A DNA stretch of 19,974 nucleotides from Bacilli bacterium. GTDB taxonomy: Bacteria; Bacillota_I; Bacilli_A; RF39; UBA660. Shown piece after piece: positions 1 through 7,503 of the stretch; the stretch's first letter is position 1; the number at the start of each line of letters is the position of its first letter. The position numbers and the translations under genes were made by a program. The DNA lies in assembly GCA_016302505.1 (NCBI GenBank), contig JAEDNL010000023.1, forward strand, positions 1 through 19,974, written 5' to 3'. A model generated the notes under the pieces. It ran no database searches. It was not told the DNA's origin and worked only from the letters and a program-made list of their open reading frames with translations.

Positions 1-307
1 TTGATACTTTCATGCTTTTAACTGATCCATCAGTATTTAAGAGTACACAATATTGAAGATCTCTTCCTGTCATTTCTAATTTAGTATCATCTTCCGAACT
101 AATATAAGTTAGTTTATTTCCTTTCATACTTTCAGATATGTATTTTTTAGATACTTCGCTGTAAAGTGTTTTTGCTTCTGTTAAGAAACTATTCTTTTTA
201 GAATCATTAAACATCTTTAGTACGTTTGGTAATGCTATTATTACTAGGATTGCTAATATTGCTATTACTGCTAGTAATTCTACTAATGTAAATCCTTTAT
301 TTTTCAT
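1..307 (-). CDS. Type IV pilin-like / pseudopilin, 3' end outside window
   Basis: The visible 102 codons begin MKNKGFTLVELLAVIAILAI. This is a class III prepilin signal: a short basic leader, Gly before the prepilin-peptidase cleavage site, Phe at +1, Glu at +5 of the mature chain, then one long hydrophobic helix to about residue 28. The rest is a soluble region with a Cys at about residue 90 and continues past the left edge, so length and terminal domain are unknown. The ATG at 305-307 is preceded by GGAGTAGGA at suitable spacing. Such proteins form pili or com-type pseudopili in the membrane after processing by a PilD/ComC peptidase. It is transcribed away from rnhC, from a strong promoter containing a G7 tract. 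The family is clear; whether this is a competence pseudopilin or a true pilin cannot be decided. Confidence 0.85.
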   Translation of the reverse strand, partial: MKNKGFTLVELLAVIAILAILVIIALPNVLKMFNDSKKNSFLTEAKTLYSEVSKKYISESMKGNKLTYISSEDDTKLEMTGRDLQYCVLLNTDGSVKSMKVS

Positions 308-349
308 ATAATCCTACTCCTTTACTATTACTCTACTTAGTATACTTGC

Positions 350-380
350 ATTATAGCATAGTCACCCCCCCACTAGTCAA
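350..380 (-). promoter_or_regulatory. Pilin promoter with G7 tract in the spacer
   Basis: On the minus strand there is TTGACT (375-380), a 19-nt spacer and TATAAT (350-355), with TGC directly before the -10 box, giving an extended -10. The spacer contains seven consecutive G (C at 365-371 on the plus strand), very unusual in such AT-rich DNA. The -10 lies about 42 nt upstream of the pilin ATG. The spacer is 2 nt longer than the optimum, so loss or gain of G would change promoter strength. Confidence 0.7.
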
Positions 381-391
381 TTTACAAATGA

Positions 392-420
392 TTGACAAGT
401 TTAAATAATTAAATTAAAAT
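392..420 (+). promoter_or_regulatory. rnhC promoter
   Basis: TTGACA (392-397), a 17-nt spacer and TAAAAT (415-420) lie about 59 nt upstream of the rnhC start. It is back-to-back with the pilin promoter; the two -35 boxes are only 11 nt apart. A second TATAAT at 447-452 has no matching -35 box. Confidence 0.65.
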
Positions 421-478
421 ATGTATCAAGATAAATAAATTTATTGTATAATTTAGATATAATTAAAGGGTGATAAAA

Positions 479-1417
479 GTGGAAAAGCAAAAGACAATAG
501 TATTTAAACCTAGTGATAATATTAAAGAAAAGATGATTGATTATTATGACTTATTAAGAAGAGATAAGAAACCTCCATATTCAGTATTTCAAGCAGAAGA
601 AGGTGGTACTATAATAACTTTATATGAGAGTGGTAAAGTTATGTTTCAAGGTATATCTGCTGATATTGATGCTAATATGTGGAAAGATTTAGAAAGTCAT
701 TATAATAATAGAGATATAGATAGTGAGTTAAAGAAAGAAGAAGAAAAAGAAGATGATAAAACATACTACTATTATGATGCTATTGGTAGTGATGAAGTTG
801 GTACTGGTGACTATTTTGGGCCTATTATAGTTACTGCTACTTTAGTAGATAAAAGTACAAGAAAACTACTAGAAGATTTAAAAATAATGGATTCTAAAAA
901 GATGACTGATGATAAGATTAGAAGATGTGCTCCTATATTAATGAATAAACTTCCATATGTAACATTTACTCTTTCTAATACTAAATATAATGAAATGAGT
1001 TCTAAAGGTTTTAATATGAATAAAATAAAAGCTATTCTTCACAATAGAGTTTTATTTGAACTTTCTAATAAAGGTATTCCTTATCATAAAATAATAGTAG
1101 ATCAATTTACTACTCCTAGAAGTTATTTTAGTTATTTAAAACAAGAAAATATAGAAGATAAAGTTACTAAGATAACATTTTTAACTAAGGGTGAAAGTAA
1201 ACATTTAAGTGTTGCTGCTGCATCTGTTATAAGTAGATATTTATTTTTACAAGAGATGGATAAATTATCAAATAAATATAAAATAGATATTCCTAAGGGA
1301 GCTAGTCCTAAAGTAGATAATGTTGCTAAAAAAATATTAGATGCATATGGTAAAAATGAATTAAATAAGATAGTTAAATTAAATTTTAAAAATACACAAA
1401 AAATCCTAAGCAATTAG
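479..1417 (+). CDS. rnhC: Ribonuclease HIII
   Basis: Cleaves the RNA strand of RNA:DNA hybrids in the cytoplasm (R-loops, primers, misincorporated ribonucleotides). The N-terminal ~90 residues fit the TBP-like substrate-binding domain of RNase HIII. After an acidic/lysine-rich linker the catalytic domain opens with GSDEVGTGDYFGP, the HIII signature carrying the Asp-Glu metal ligands, followed by DSKKMTDDKI and a later VDQF Asp. Length (312 aa) is normal. Start choice: an upstream in-frame GTG at 470 overlaps the Shine-Dalgarno-like AAAGGGTGAT (464-474), whereas GTG at 479 follows that motif at proper spacing, so 479 is preferred. It is the only plus-strand gene here. Its TAG stop lies inside a hairpin shared with the converging operon. 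Confidence 0.93.
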   Translation: MEKQKTIVFKPSDNIKEKMIDYYDLLRRDKKPPYSVFQAEEGGTIITLYESGKVMFQGISADIDANMWKDLESHYNNRDIDSELKKEEEKEDDKTYYYYDAIGSDEVGTGDYFGPIIVTATLVDKSTRKLLEDLKIMDSKKMTDDKIRRCAPILMNKLPYVTFTLSNTKYNEMSSKGFNMNKIKAILHNRVLFELSNKGIPYHKIIVDQFTTPRSYFSYLKQENIEDKVTKITFLTKGESKHLSVAAASVISRYLFLQEMDKLSNKYKIDIPKGASPKVDNVAKKILDAYGKNELNKIVKLNFKNTQKILSN

Positions 1418-1424
1418 GATTTTT
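1399..1424. terminator. Bidirectional intrinsic terminator
   Basis: AAAAATCCTAA (1399-1409), loop GCAA, TTAGGATTTTT (1414-1424). The stem is flanked by A-run and T-run, so it can stop rnhC on the plus strand and the mutS operon on the minus strand. The rnhC stop codon (1415-1417) is within the 3' arm. Confidence 0.8.
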
Positions 1425-1425
1425 A

Positions 1426-1950
1426 TTATTCATTATAGTTTAAACCTAGTTTAAGAGAATACTCCTTTATTTGATTATCTATATCATTAATATTTAGTTT
1501 TTCTATATCATTTTCATTTATATTATAACCTTTTAAAATATCTAAAGATAGTTTTACATAATCTAATACTAGAGTACATATATAATCATTTTTATATTTA
1601 ATTAAATTAATTAAATTATATATTTCATTATTAAAATCAGTTATTTTATATATTTGTAATCTAATAATATTTCTTTTAATTATGTCTAATAATTCTTGTT
1701 CGTTTTTAATTATTTCTATTTTTTCTTCTATTAATTTAGCTAGTTCATATGGCTCAGTCATTATTTTTGAATGTTGACCTGTTACTAGTATATCTAAAGA
1801 TAATCTTAATTTTTCTTTTTTAAGTTGACTTAATGCCGCGTTTCTTAATTTAATCATTAGATTATATTCATCCCATAATAATTCAAATTCATTAAATATT
1901 ATTTTTTCTTTTTCTATTTCTTTATTTATTTTATCATTTATTGTATTCAT
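1426..1950 (-). CDS. Hypothetical protein, paralogue of the next gene upstream
   Basis: A 174-aa Lys/Glu/Ile/Asn-rich, mostly helical protein with no signal peptide or membrane segment; I do not recognise the family. It shares a pattern with the neighbouring 113-aa product: an early (K/S)(L/I)RN followed by a Leu/Lys-rich helix, a central helix, then LI.LIK.KNDYIC.L, and a C-terminal S.KL. The AGGGGG ribosome-binding site before the ATG at 1948-1950 is good. It is the last gene of the mutS unit, ending next to the terminator at 1399-1424. It is longer than its neighbour, mainly by an extra N-terminal helix and a short segment near residues 140-155. The product is probably a small cytoplasmic helical protein of unknown role. 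Confidence 0.7.
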   Translation of the reverse strand: MNTINDKINKEIEKEKIIFNEFELLWDEYNLMIKLRNAALSQLKKEKLRLSLDILVTGQHSKIMTEPYELAKLIEEKIEIIKNEQELLDIIKRNIIRLQIYKITDFNNEIYNLINLIKYKNDYICTLVLDYVKLSLDILKGYNINENDIEKLNINDIDNQIKEYSLKLGLNYNE

Positions 1951-1978
1951 AATTCCCCCTGAATAATTTATTAATCAT

Positions 1979-2320
1979 TTAATTGTTTAGTTTTAATGAT
2001 ATTGTATTTATTGTTTCATTATAGATTTTAATATCTTTATCTAATTCATTATTATATATTAATACACATATATAATCATTCTTTTCTTTAATTAATTTTA
2101 TTAATTCTAATACCTCTTCATTTATACTATTATATTTAATTGCTTTATTAATTATATTTATTAATTTTTTTTCACTTATTATTTCTCTAATACATTCATT
2201 TATTACTTTAGTAGATTTATTATGTAGTAATAATTTAATCTTAGTACTTATTAAATAATTTAATATTAGATTTCTTATTGATTTCATATAATTAAATTCT
2301 TCATATAATTTACTATTCAT
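1979..2320 (-). CDS. Hypothetical protein translationally coupled to mutS
   Basis: A 113-aa, largely helical protein of unknown family. Its ATG (2318-2320) overlaps the mutS TGA (2317-2319) as ATGA, with GAGG upstream inside the mutS end, so the two genes are translationally coupled. The motif LIKLIKEKNDYICVL near the C-terminus matches LINLIKYKNDYICTL in the 174-aa gene downstream, and SIRNLILNYLI near the N-terminus matches KLRNAALSQLK. The pair therefore looks like a tandem duplication. There are no membrane segments and no obvious catalytic residues. Coupling to mutS suggests, but does not show, a link to DNA repair; this is where mutL would be expected in many bacteria. Confidence 0.7.
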   Translation of the reverse strand: MNSKLYEEFNYMKSIRNLILNYLISTKIKLLLHNKSTKVINECIREIISEKKLINIINKAIKYNSINEEVLELIKLIKEKNDYICVLIYNNELDKDIKIYNETINTISLKLNN

Positions 2321-4851
2321 AGTAATTCCTCACTTTTCTTTTTAATTTCATCTAATATATTTATTGCTTGTATTGGTGTTACCTCTAGTGGATTAATAGT
2401 TTTTATATATTCTCTTAATGTATCTTGTTTAGTATCTAAATCTAATGTGAATTGTTTTATTACTTTTTCTTTCTTAGTACTTTTATTTTCATAATACAAT
2501 AATAATTCATTGGCTCTTTGTATTATAGTGTTTGGTAAGTCTGCTAGTTTAGCTACATTTATACCATAACTTTTATCTACTGAACCTGGCAAAACTTTAT
2601 GTAAGAATGTAATATTTCCTTCTTCTTCTAATGCTTTTACATGAACATTTTTAATACCACTATATTTATTTTCCATATCAGTAAGTTCATGATAATGTGT
2701 TGAGAATAGTGTTTTACATTTAATATTTTCATTAATATATTCTATTATTGATCCTGCAAGTGACATACCATCATATGTAGATGTTCCTCTTCCTAATTCA
2801 TCAAATAATATTAAACTTTTACTGGTTGCATTTTTAATAGCATTAGCACTTTCTTTCATCTCTACCATGAATGTACTTTCTCCACCTACTAAATCATCAC
2901 TTGCACCTATTCTCGTATATATCTTATCAAATATAGGTATATTGCATTTTTTAGCTGGTACATAAGAACCAATTTGATTAAGAATAGCTATTATACCAAA
3001 TTCTCTCATATAAGTAGATTTACCACTCATATTAGGCCCAGTTATTATTAATATATTAGTATTTTTATCCATTAATATATCATTATCAATATATTCACCT
3101 TCAATAACACTTTCAACTACAGGATGTCTTCCTCCTATTATTTCTACTATATTATCATTATTAATAGTTGGTTTTATAAAGTTATAATCTTCTGCTATTT
3201 TAGCAAAAGACTGAATACAATCATAATATGCTATTTTAGATGATACTATTTGTAATTTAGATATATATTTTTTTATTTCTTCTTTTATTGATAAGAATAT
3301 TTGATATTCTAAATTATTTAATTTTTCTTCTGATGTTAATATTAAATTCTCTTTTTCTTTTAATAATGGTGTTATATATCTTTCACAATTAGATATAGTT
3401 TGTTTTCTATCATAATTAAATTCTTCTTTTACTAAATTTATTTGTCCTTTAGGTACTTCTATATAATAACCAAACACTTTATTAAATCCTATTTTTAAAC
3501 CTTTAATACCTGTTCTTTCTTTTTCTTCTTTTTCAAATTTAGATATAAAGTCTTTTCCATTGGTTTTAATACTTCTTAATTCATCTACTTCACTATTATA
3601 ACCATCTTTTATAATACCTCCTTCTTTTATCGTAAAAGGAGCATCTTCTTTAATAGATTTTTCAAGTAATTCATATATATCATCAAATGTTTCAAGTAAT
3701 GGTAATGAAAACTTATCTAGTATTTTATTTATACTTGGTATTACTTTAATACTGTTTTTAAGTTGAATCATATCTTTAGCTGTTAATGAAGAACAAGCTA
3801 CTTTTCCTGTTAATCTTTCTAAATCATATATTTCGTATAATAAACTTCTAAGTTCACTTGTACTTATAAAATCATTTATGAATTTTTCAGTTAAATTTTG
3901 TCTTTTAGTTATTTCATCTATATCAATAGAGGGACTAATAATAAAACTTTTAAGTAATCTACTTCCCATCGCAGTTTTAGTTTTATCCATAAAACCTAAT
4001 AAACTATTTTGTCTTTCTTTACTTCTTATTGTCTCTGTTAATTCTAAGTTTTTAATACATTCTTTATCTAATTCTAAGAATATACTTGTATCTATATATT
4101 CAACTATTTGTAAGTGAGATAAATCTTGTTTTAAACTATTAGTTAAGTAATTTAGAAGTAGAGATGTATTATTTATTAGTTTATCATCTTTAATATTTTG
4201 GAATATATTATGTGATGTATATACTGAATCATTTTCATAATATGATATAAATATATTATAGTTATTCTTTAATATATTTATTATTTTAGTATCAAAGTCT
4301 TTATTTAATACTAGTTCTTTTATATTTAAATTTACTAATTGACTTATTAATTTATCAGTATCATGTTTTACATATGAAGTGCATACTTTTCCACTTAATA
4401 AGTCAGCATATGATATTGCATAAACATATCCATAGTCTTTTATACTTGCGATATAATTAAAATCTTTTTCATTTACTATTTCTGGACTTGTAAGTGTTCC
4501 TTTACTAACTATTTGTATTACTTCTCTTTTAACAATTCCTTTAGTTGTTTTAGGATCCTCCATTTGTTCACATATAGCAACTTTATATCCTTTATCTATT
4601 AGTTTTTCTAAATATACATTTAATGCATGATGTGGTATTCCACACATAGGAACTCTTTCACTTAAACCACATTGTTTTCCTGTTAATGTTAATTCGAGTT
4701 CATGACTAGCAGTTATTGCATCATCAAAAAACATTTCATAGAAATCTCCTAGTCTATAAAATAATATTATTCCTTCATACTCACTTTTAGTAGTAAGATA
4801 TTCCCTCATCATTGGGCTTACTAATTTTAAATCCACATCTTTTCTTTCCAT
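2317..4851 (-). CDS. mutS: DNA mismatch repair protein MutS
   Basis: Recognises base mismatches and small loops after replication, then signals to MutL. All MutS1 elements are present in 844 aa: mismatch-binding GDFYEM with the Phe-x-Glu wedge (F37, E39); connector and lever/clamp regions at about 120-560; Walker A GPNMSGKST (605-613); DDLVGGESTFMVEM signature; Walker B ILFDELGRG (681-689); THYHEL (718-723). Near the C-terminus QFTLDL (from Q800) resembles a weak beta-clamp-binding peptide (inference). The ATG at 4851 has no Shine-Dalgarno sequence but lies 7 nt below a TATAAT box, so the mRNA is probably leaderless. MutL is not adjacent; two small paralogous genes follow instead. An internal Met14 also lacks a ribosome-binding site. 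Confidence 0.97.
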   Translation of the reverse strand: MERKDVDLKLVSPMMREYLTTKSEYEGIILFYRLGDFYEMFFDDAITASHELELTLTGKQCGLSERVPMCGIPHHALNVYLEKLIDKGYKVAICEQMEDPKTTKGIVKREVIQIVSKGTLTSPEIVNEKDFNYIASIKDYGYVYAISYADLLSGKVCTSYVKHDTDKLISQLVNLNIKELVLNKDFDTKIINILKNNYNIFISYYENDSVYTSHNIFQNIKDDKLINNTSLLLNYLTNSLKQDLSHLQIVEYIDTSIFLELDKECIKNLELTETIRSKERQNSLLGFMDKTKTAMGSRLLKSFIISPSIDIDEITKRQNLTEKFINDFISTSELRSLLYEIYDLERLTGKVACSSLTAKDMIQLKNSIKVIPSINKILDKFSLPLLETFDDIYELLEKSIKEDAPFTIKEGGIIKDGYNSEVDELRSIKTNGKDFISKFEKEEKERTGIKGLKIGFNKVFGYYIEVPKGQINLVKEEFNYDRKQTISNCERYITPLLKEKENLILTSEEKLNNLEYQIFLSIKEEIKKYISKLQIVSSKIAYYDCIQSFAKIAEDYNFIKPTINNDNIVEIIGGRHPVVESVIEGEYIDNDILMDKNTNILIITGPNMSGKSTYMREFGIIAILNQIGSYVPAKKCNIPIFDKIYTRIGASDDLVGGESTFMVEMKESANAIKNATSKSLILFDELGRGTSTYDGMSLAGSIIEYINENIKCKTLFSTHYHELTDMENKYSGIKNVHVKALEEEGNITFLHKVLPGSVDKSYGINVAKLADLPNTIIQRANELLLYYENKSTKKEKVIKQFTLDLDTKQDTLREYIKTINPLEVTPIQAINILDEIKKKSEELL

Positions 4852-4858
4852 AATGTAT

Positions 4859-4887
4859 ATTATATATCACAAAGTATTTTTATTCAA
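4859..4887 (-). promoter_or_regulatory. mutS promoter, predicted leaderless start
   Basis: TTGAAT (4882-4887), a 17-nt spacer and TATAAT (4859-4864) on the minus strand. The -10 box ends 7 nt before the mutS ATG (4849-4851), so transcription should begin at or within a base or two of the start codon. No purine-rich ribosome-binding site lies between. Confidence 0.6.
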
Positions 4888-4889
4888 AT

Positions 4890-4916
4890 AAAAATGCAAG
4901 TCTTTCTCGCATTTTT
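4890..4916 (-). terminator. Intrinsic terminator after dtd
   Basis: The stem pairs 4890-4897 with 4909-4916 (AAAAATGC / GCATTTTT), extended by AG/CT across one mismatch, with loop TCTTT. On the minus strand it is followed by a T run. It overlaps the dtd stop codon (4916-4918) and separates dtd from mutS. Confidence 0.7.
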
Positions 4917-5368
4917 TAATTTTTAAATAATATATCACTATCAAGTATTATAGTAACAGGGCCATCATTATATATTTCAACTTTCATATCTGCACCAAAT
5001 ATACCTTTTTGTACTTCAATATGTTTGCTTAACTCTTTATTAAAATAATCGTATAATGTACATGCTTCATCTGGTTTCATAGCATTTATAAAAGATGGTC
5101 TATTTCCTTTTTTGCAGTCTGCATATAATGTAAATTGACTTATACTTAAAATACTTCCATTTATATCTTTAATGCTTAGATTCATTTTTTCATTTTCATC
5201 TTCAAATATTCTTAGATTAAGTATTTTATTAATCATTTTATCGATTATTTCTTTAGTATCATCATGAGTAAAACCTACTAGTAAAACATAACCTTTATCT
5301 ATAGACCCATTTACTTTATTATTAATAGTTACTTTACTCTTTTTACTTCTTTGGACTACTACTTTCAT
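4916..5368 (-). CDS. dtd: D-aminoacyl-tRNA deacylase
   Basis: Removes D-amino acids (and misattached glycine) from tRNA in the cytoplasm as part of translation quality control. The 150-aa length is typical. The N-terminus MKVVVQRSKKSKVTI is the family start. SQFTLYAD (77-84) holds the catalytic Thr, GNRPSF (88-93) follows, and NDGPVTI (134-140) carries the Gly-cisPro motif that rejects L-amino acids. The ATG (5366-5368) overlaps the rel stop as TAATG, so it is translationally coupled to rel; rel followed by dtd is a conserved Firmicute order. It is the last gene of the comN-secDF-rel-dtd unit and ends in a terminator. Confidence 0.96.
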   Translation of the reverse strand: MKVVVQRSKKSKVTINNKVNGSIDKGYVLLVGFTHDDTKEIIDKMINKILNLRIFEDENEKMNLSIKDINGSILSISQFTLYADCKKGNRPSFINAMKPDEACTLYDYFNKELSKHIEVQKGIFGADMKVEIYNDGPVTIILDSDILFKN

Positions 5369-7440
5369 TATATAAATATCCTTTCTACTAAAGATACACT
5401 ACTTATAGTTTTAATTTCATCAATGAATTTATGTAAGTCATTAATATTTTTAACTTTACAAGTTATATCATAAAATAATTTATTATTTCTATTTATTAGA
5501 TTTATAGAATCAATTATTATTTCTGATTTAGTAGATAAAGTTATTATTTTTAATAGAATATCACTTACTTCTTCTATATATACTTTTAGTTTAGCCGTAT
5601 ATCTATTATTTACTTCACCTTCCCATGATGCATCTATAAATCTTTCACTATTTAAATCAATATTAGGACAACTTTTAGAGTGGATTTTAACACCATATCC
5701 ACGAGTAATATATCCTACTATATCTTCACCATATACAGGATTACAACAAGTAGCTAAAGTACAAAGAATATCATTGCTACCTGCGATAAGTATTCCACTT
5801 TCATTTTTATTTTTTCTTTTTTCTAGTGTTATTTGTTTCTTTTTAGGTTCTCTCATTTCAAGTCTTCCTAGTATAGATGATGGTAAAAATTTTAAAGTCG
5901 CTATTGAAAAATATATATCATCCAGTGAATCTAATGATAAAGTTTCACATAGTTTTTTAATATTTTCATCACTAAATACATCATTTATATCAATATTTTT
6001 TTTCTTGCATTCATTAAGCATCATTTCATGACCAAGACTAATATATTTTTCTCTTTCTTTTTTATAGAAAAATGATTTTATTCTACTTTTAGCTGCTTCT
6101 GTTTTAACTATCTTTAACCATCCTTTTGATGGTATATGGCCTTTTTTAGTTATTAATTCTACTAAGTCACCATCATGAAGTTCATAGTCTAATCTAACCA
6201 TTTTATTATTAACAAGTGCACCAGTAGTAGTATTACCTACTTCACTATGTATTTTATATGCAAAGTCTATAGGAGTAGCACCACTTGGAAGTTCAATTAT
6301 ATCTCCTTTAGGAGTATATACATATATTTGATTTCTTTTAAATTCTTCTTTAATATTTGAGAAGAAATTCATATTTTTTTCTATATCATTTACTTCTACC
6401 AATGCTCTAAATTGTTCTAAAATACAATCTAAATTATTTTTAGTAGCACCATTAATATTTTCTTTGTAACTCCAGTGAGATGCGACTCCTTTTTCAGCTA
6501 TTTCGTCCATTTCATATGTTCTTACTTGAACTTCAAATATACGTTTATCTTCACCAAATACAGTAGTATGAAGACTTTGATACATGTTTGGTTTTGGATT
6601 AGCTATAAAGTCTTTAAATCTATTAGGTATTGGAGAGTATTTAGATTGTACAAGGCCAATTACTCTATAACAGTCCTCTACTGTATCTACGAGTACTCTT
6701 ATTCCTAATAAGTCATATATCTCTTCCCATTTTCTTCCTTTTTTAAGTTTATTATATATACCTCTTACAGATTTGACTCTTGATAACATTTTATATTTAA
6801 TATTATGATGATCAAGAACAGCTTTTATTTCGTTTTTCATGTGTTCTAGTGAAAGTTCTAATTCTTCAATAGATGCATTTATTTTATTTTCTACATTTCT
6901 ATATCCTTCAGGATCAGAATATTGTAAACATAAATCTTCCATTTCACTTTTCATTTTTTTCATACCTAATCTATGTGCGATTGGTATATATATATTTTGT
7001 GTTTCAGTTACTATATATTTTATATGTTCAGCATCATGTACTTTTAATGTGCGAAGGTTATGAAGTCTATCTGCAAATTTAATGAATAATGTCGCAGGAT
7101 TTTCAGAAAGACCTACTATAATTCTTCTATATTTTTCTGGATTATTTACTTTGAATGTTTGTTTTAAATTACTTATTTTACTTATACTATTTACTATATC
7201 AGCGCTAGCTGTACCAAACATTTCTTCAACTTCTTCATAAGTCATTTTATCAAGAGTTATTACCTCATGTATTAATGCACAACCAATTGTTACAGGATCC
7301 ATTTTAAGTTCAGCAAGAATATATGCTACATTTATAGGATGCATTATATATTCTTCTCCTGTTTCTCTTTTCATTCCTTCATAAATTATTTTAGCTTGAT
7401 TATAATATTTATCTACAAAATCAATATATTCTTGATCCAT
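5368..7440 (-). CDS. rel: Rel/RSH (p)ppGpp synthetase with degraded hydrolase site
   Basis: Long RSH stringent-response enzyme acting at the ribosome. Domains in order: HD-type hydrolase (about 10-150), synthetase (about 215-330), TGS (about 371-436), helical region, Cys-Cys zinc-finger-like segment (C565, C566, H587, C591) and a C-terminal ACT (about 610-690). The synthetase looks intact: RVKS, YDLLGIRV, RFKD (274-277, the RxKD form of bifunctional Rel), NMYQSLHTTV and FEVQVRT with catalytic E303. In the hydrolase, H34, H58, D124 and N128 are kept, but the usual HDxxED reads HEVITL (58-63): HD is HE and the catalytic Glu-Asp pair is Thr-Leu. It is therefore probably synthetase-only. The ATG at 7440 is the conservative start, but it has no ribosome-binding site; coding clearly extends about 16 codons upstream (see 7486-7503). 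Confidence 0.95.
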   Translation of the reverse strand: MDQEYIDFVDKYYNQAKIIYEGMKRETGEEYIMHPINVAYILAELKMDPVTIGCALIHEVITLDKMTYEEVEEMFGTASADIVNSISKISNLKQTFKVNNPEKYRRIIVGLSENPATLFIKFADRLHNLRTLKVHDAEHIKYIVTETQNIYIPIAHRLGMKKMKSEMEDLCLQYSDPEGYRNVENKINASIEELELSLEHMKNEIKAVLDHHNIKYKMLSRVKSVRGIYNKLKKGRKWEEIYDLLGIRVLVDTVEDCYRVIGLVQSKYSPIPNRFKDFIANPKPNMYQSLHTTVFGEDKRIFEVQVRTYEMDEIAEKGVASHWSYKENINGATKNNLDCILEQFRALVEVNDIEKNMNFFSNIKEEFKRNQIYVYTPKGDIIELPSGATPIDFAYKIHSEVGNTTTGALVNNKMVRLDYELHDGDLVELITKKGHIPSKGWLKIVKTEAAKSRIKSFFYKKEREKYISLGHEMMLNECKKKNIDINDVFSDENIKKLCETLSLDSLDDIYFSIATLKFLPSSILGRLEMREPKKKQITLEKRKNKNESGILIAGSNDILCTLATCCNPVYGEDIVGYITRGYGVKIHSKSCPNIDLNSERFIDASWEGEVNNRYTAKLKVYIEEVSDILLKIITLSTKSEIIIDSINLINRNNKLFYDITCKVKNINDLHKFIDEIKTISSVSLVERIFI

Positions 7441-7485
7441 ATAAGTTTTTAATAAATCAAGTAATTCATCATAATCATAATTTTT

Positions 7486-7503
7486 AATAAGATCAGCTCC
7501 CTT
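7486..7503 (-). promoter_or_regulatory. rel ribosome-binding site and possible ATT start
   Basis: On the minus strand AAGGGAG (7497-7503) overlaps the secDF stop codon and sits 8 nt before an in-frame ATT (7486-7488). Translation from there adds IKNYDYDELLDLLKTY (after the initiator) to the N-terminus, which resembles the leading helix of Rel proteins. No ATG, GTG or TTG in the rel frame lies between this site and the ATG at 7440. Confidence 0.5.

Noticed and set aside
3878..4117. Plus-strand open frames inside mutS, rel, secDF, ftsK and ezrA.
   Set aside because: They are antisense shadows of well-supported genes, with no family resemblance and no convincing start sites.
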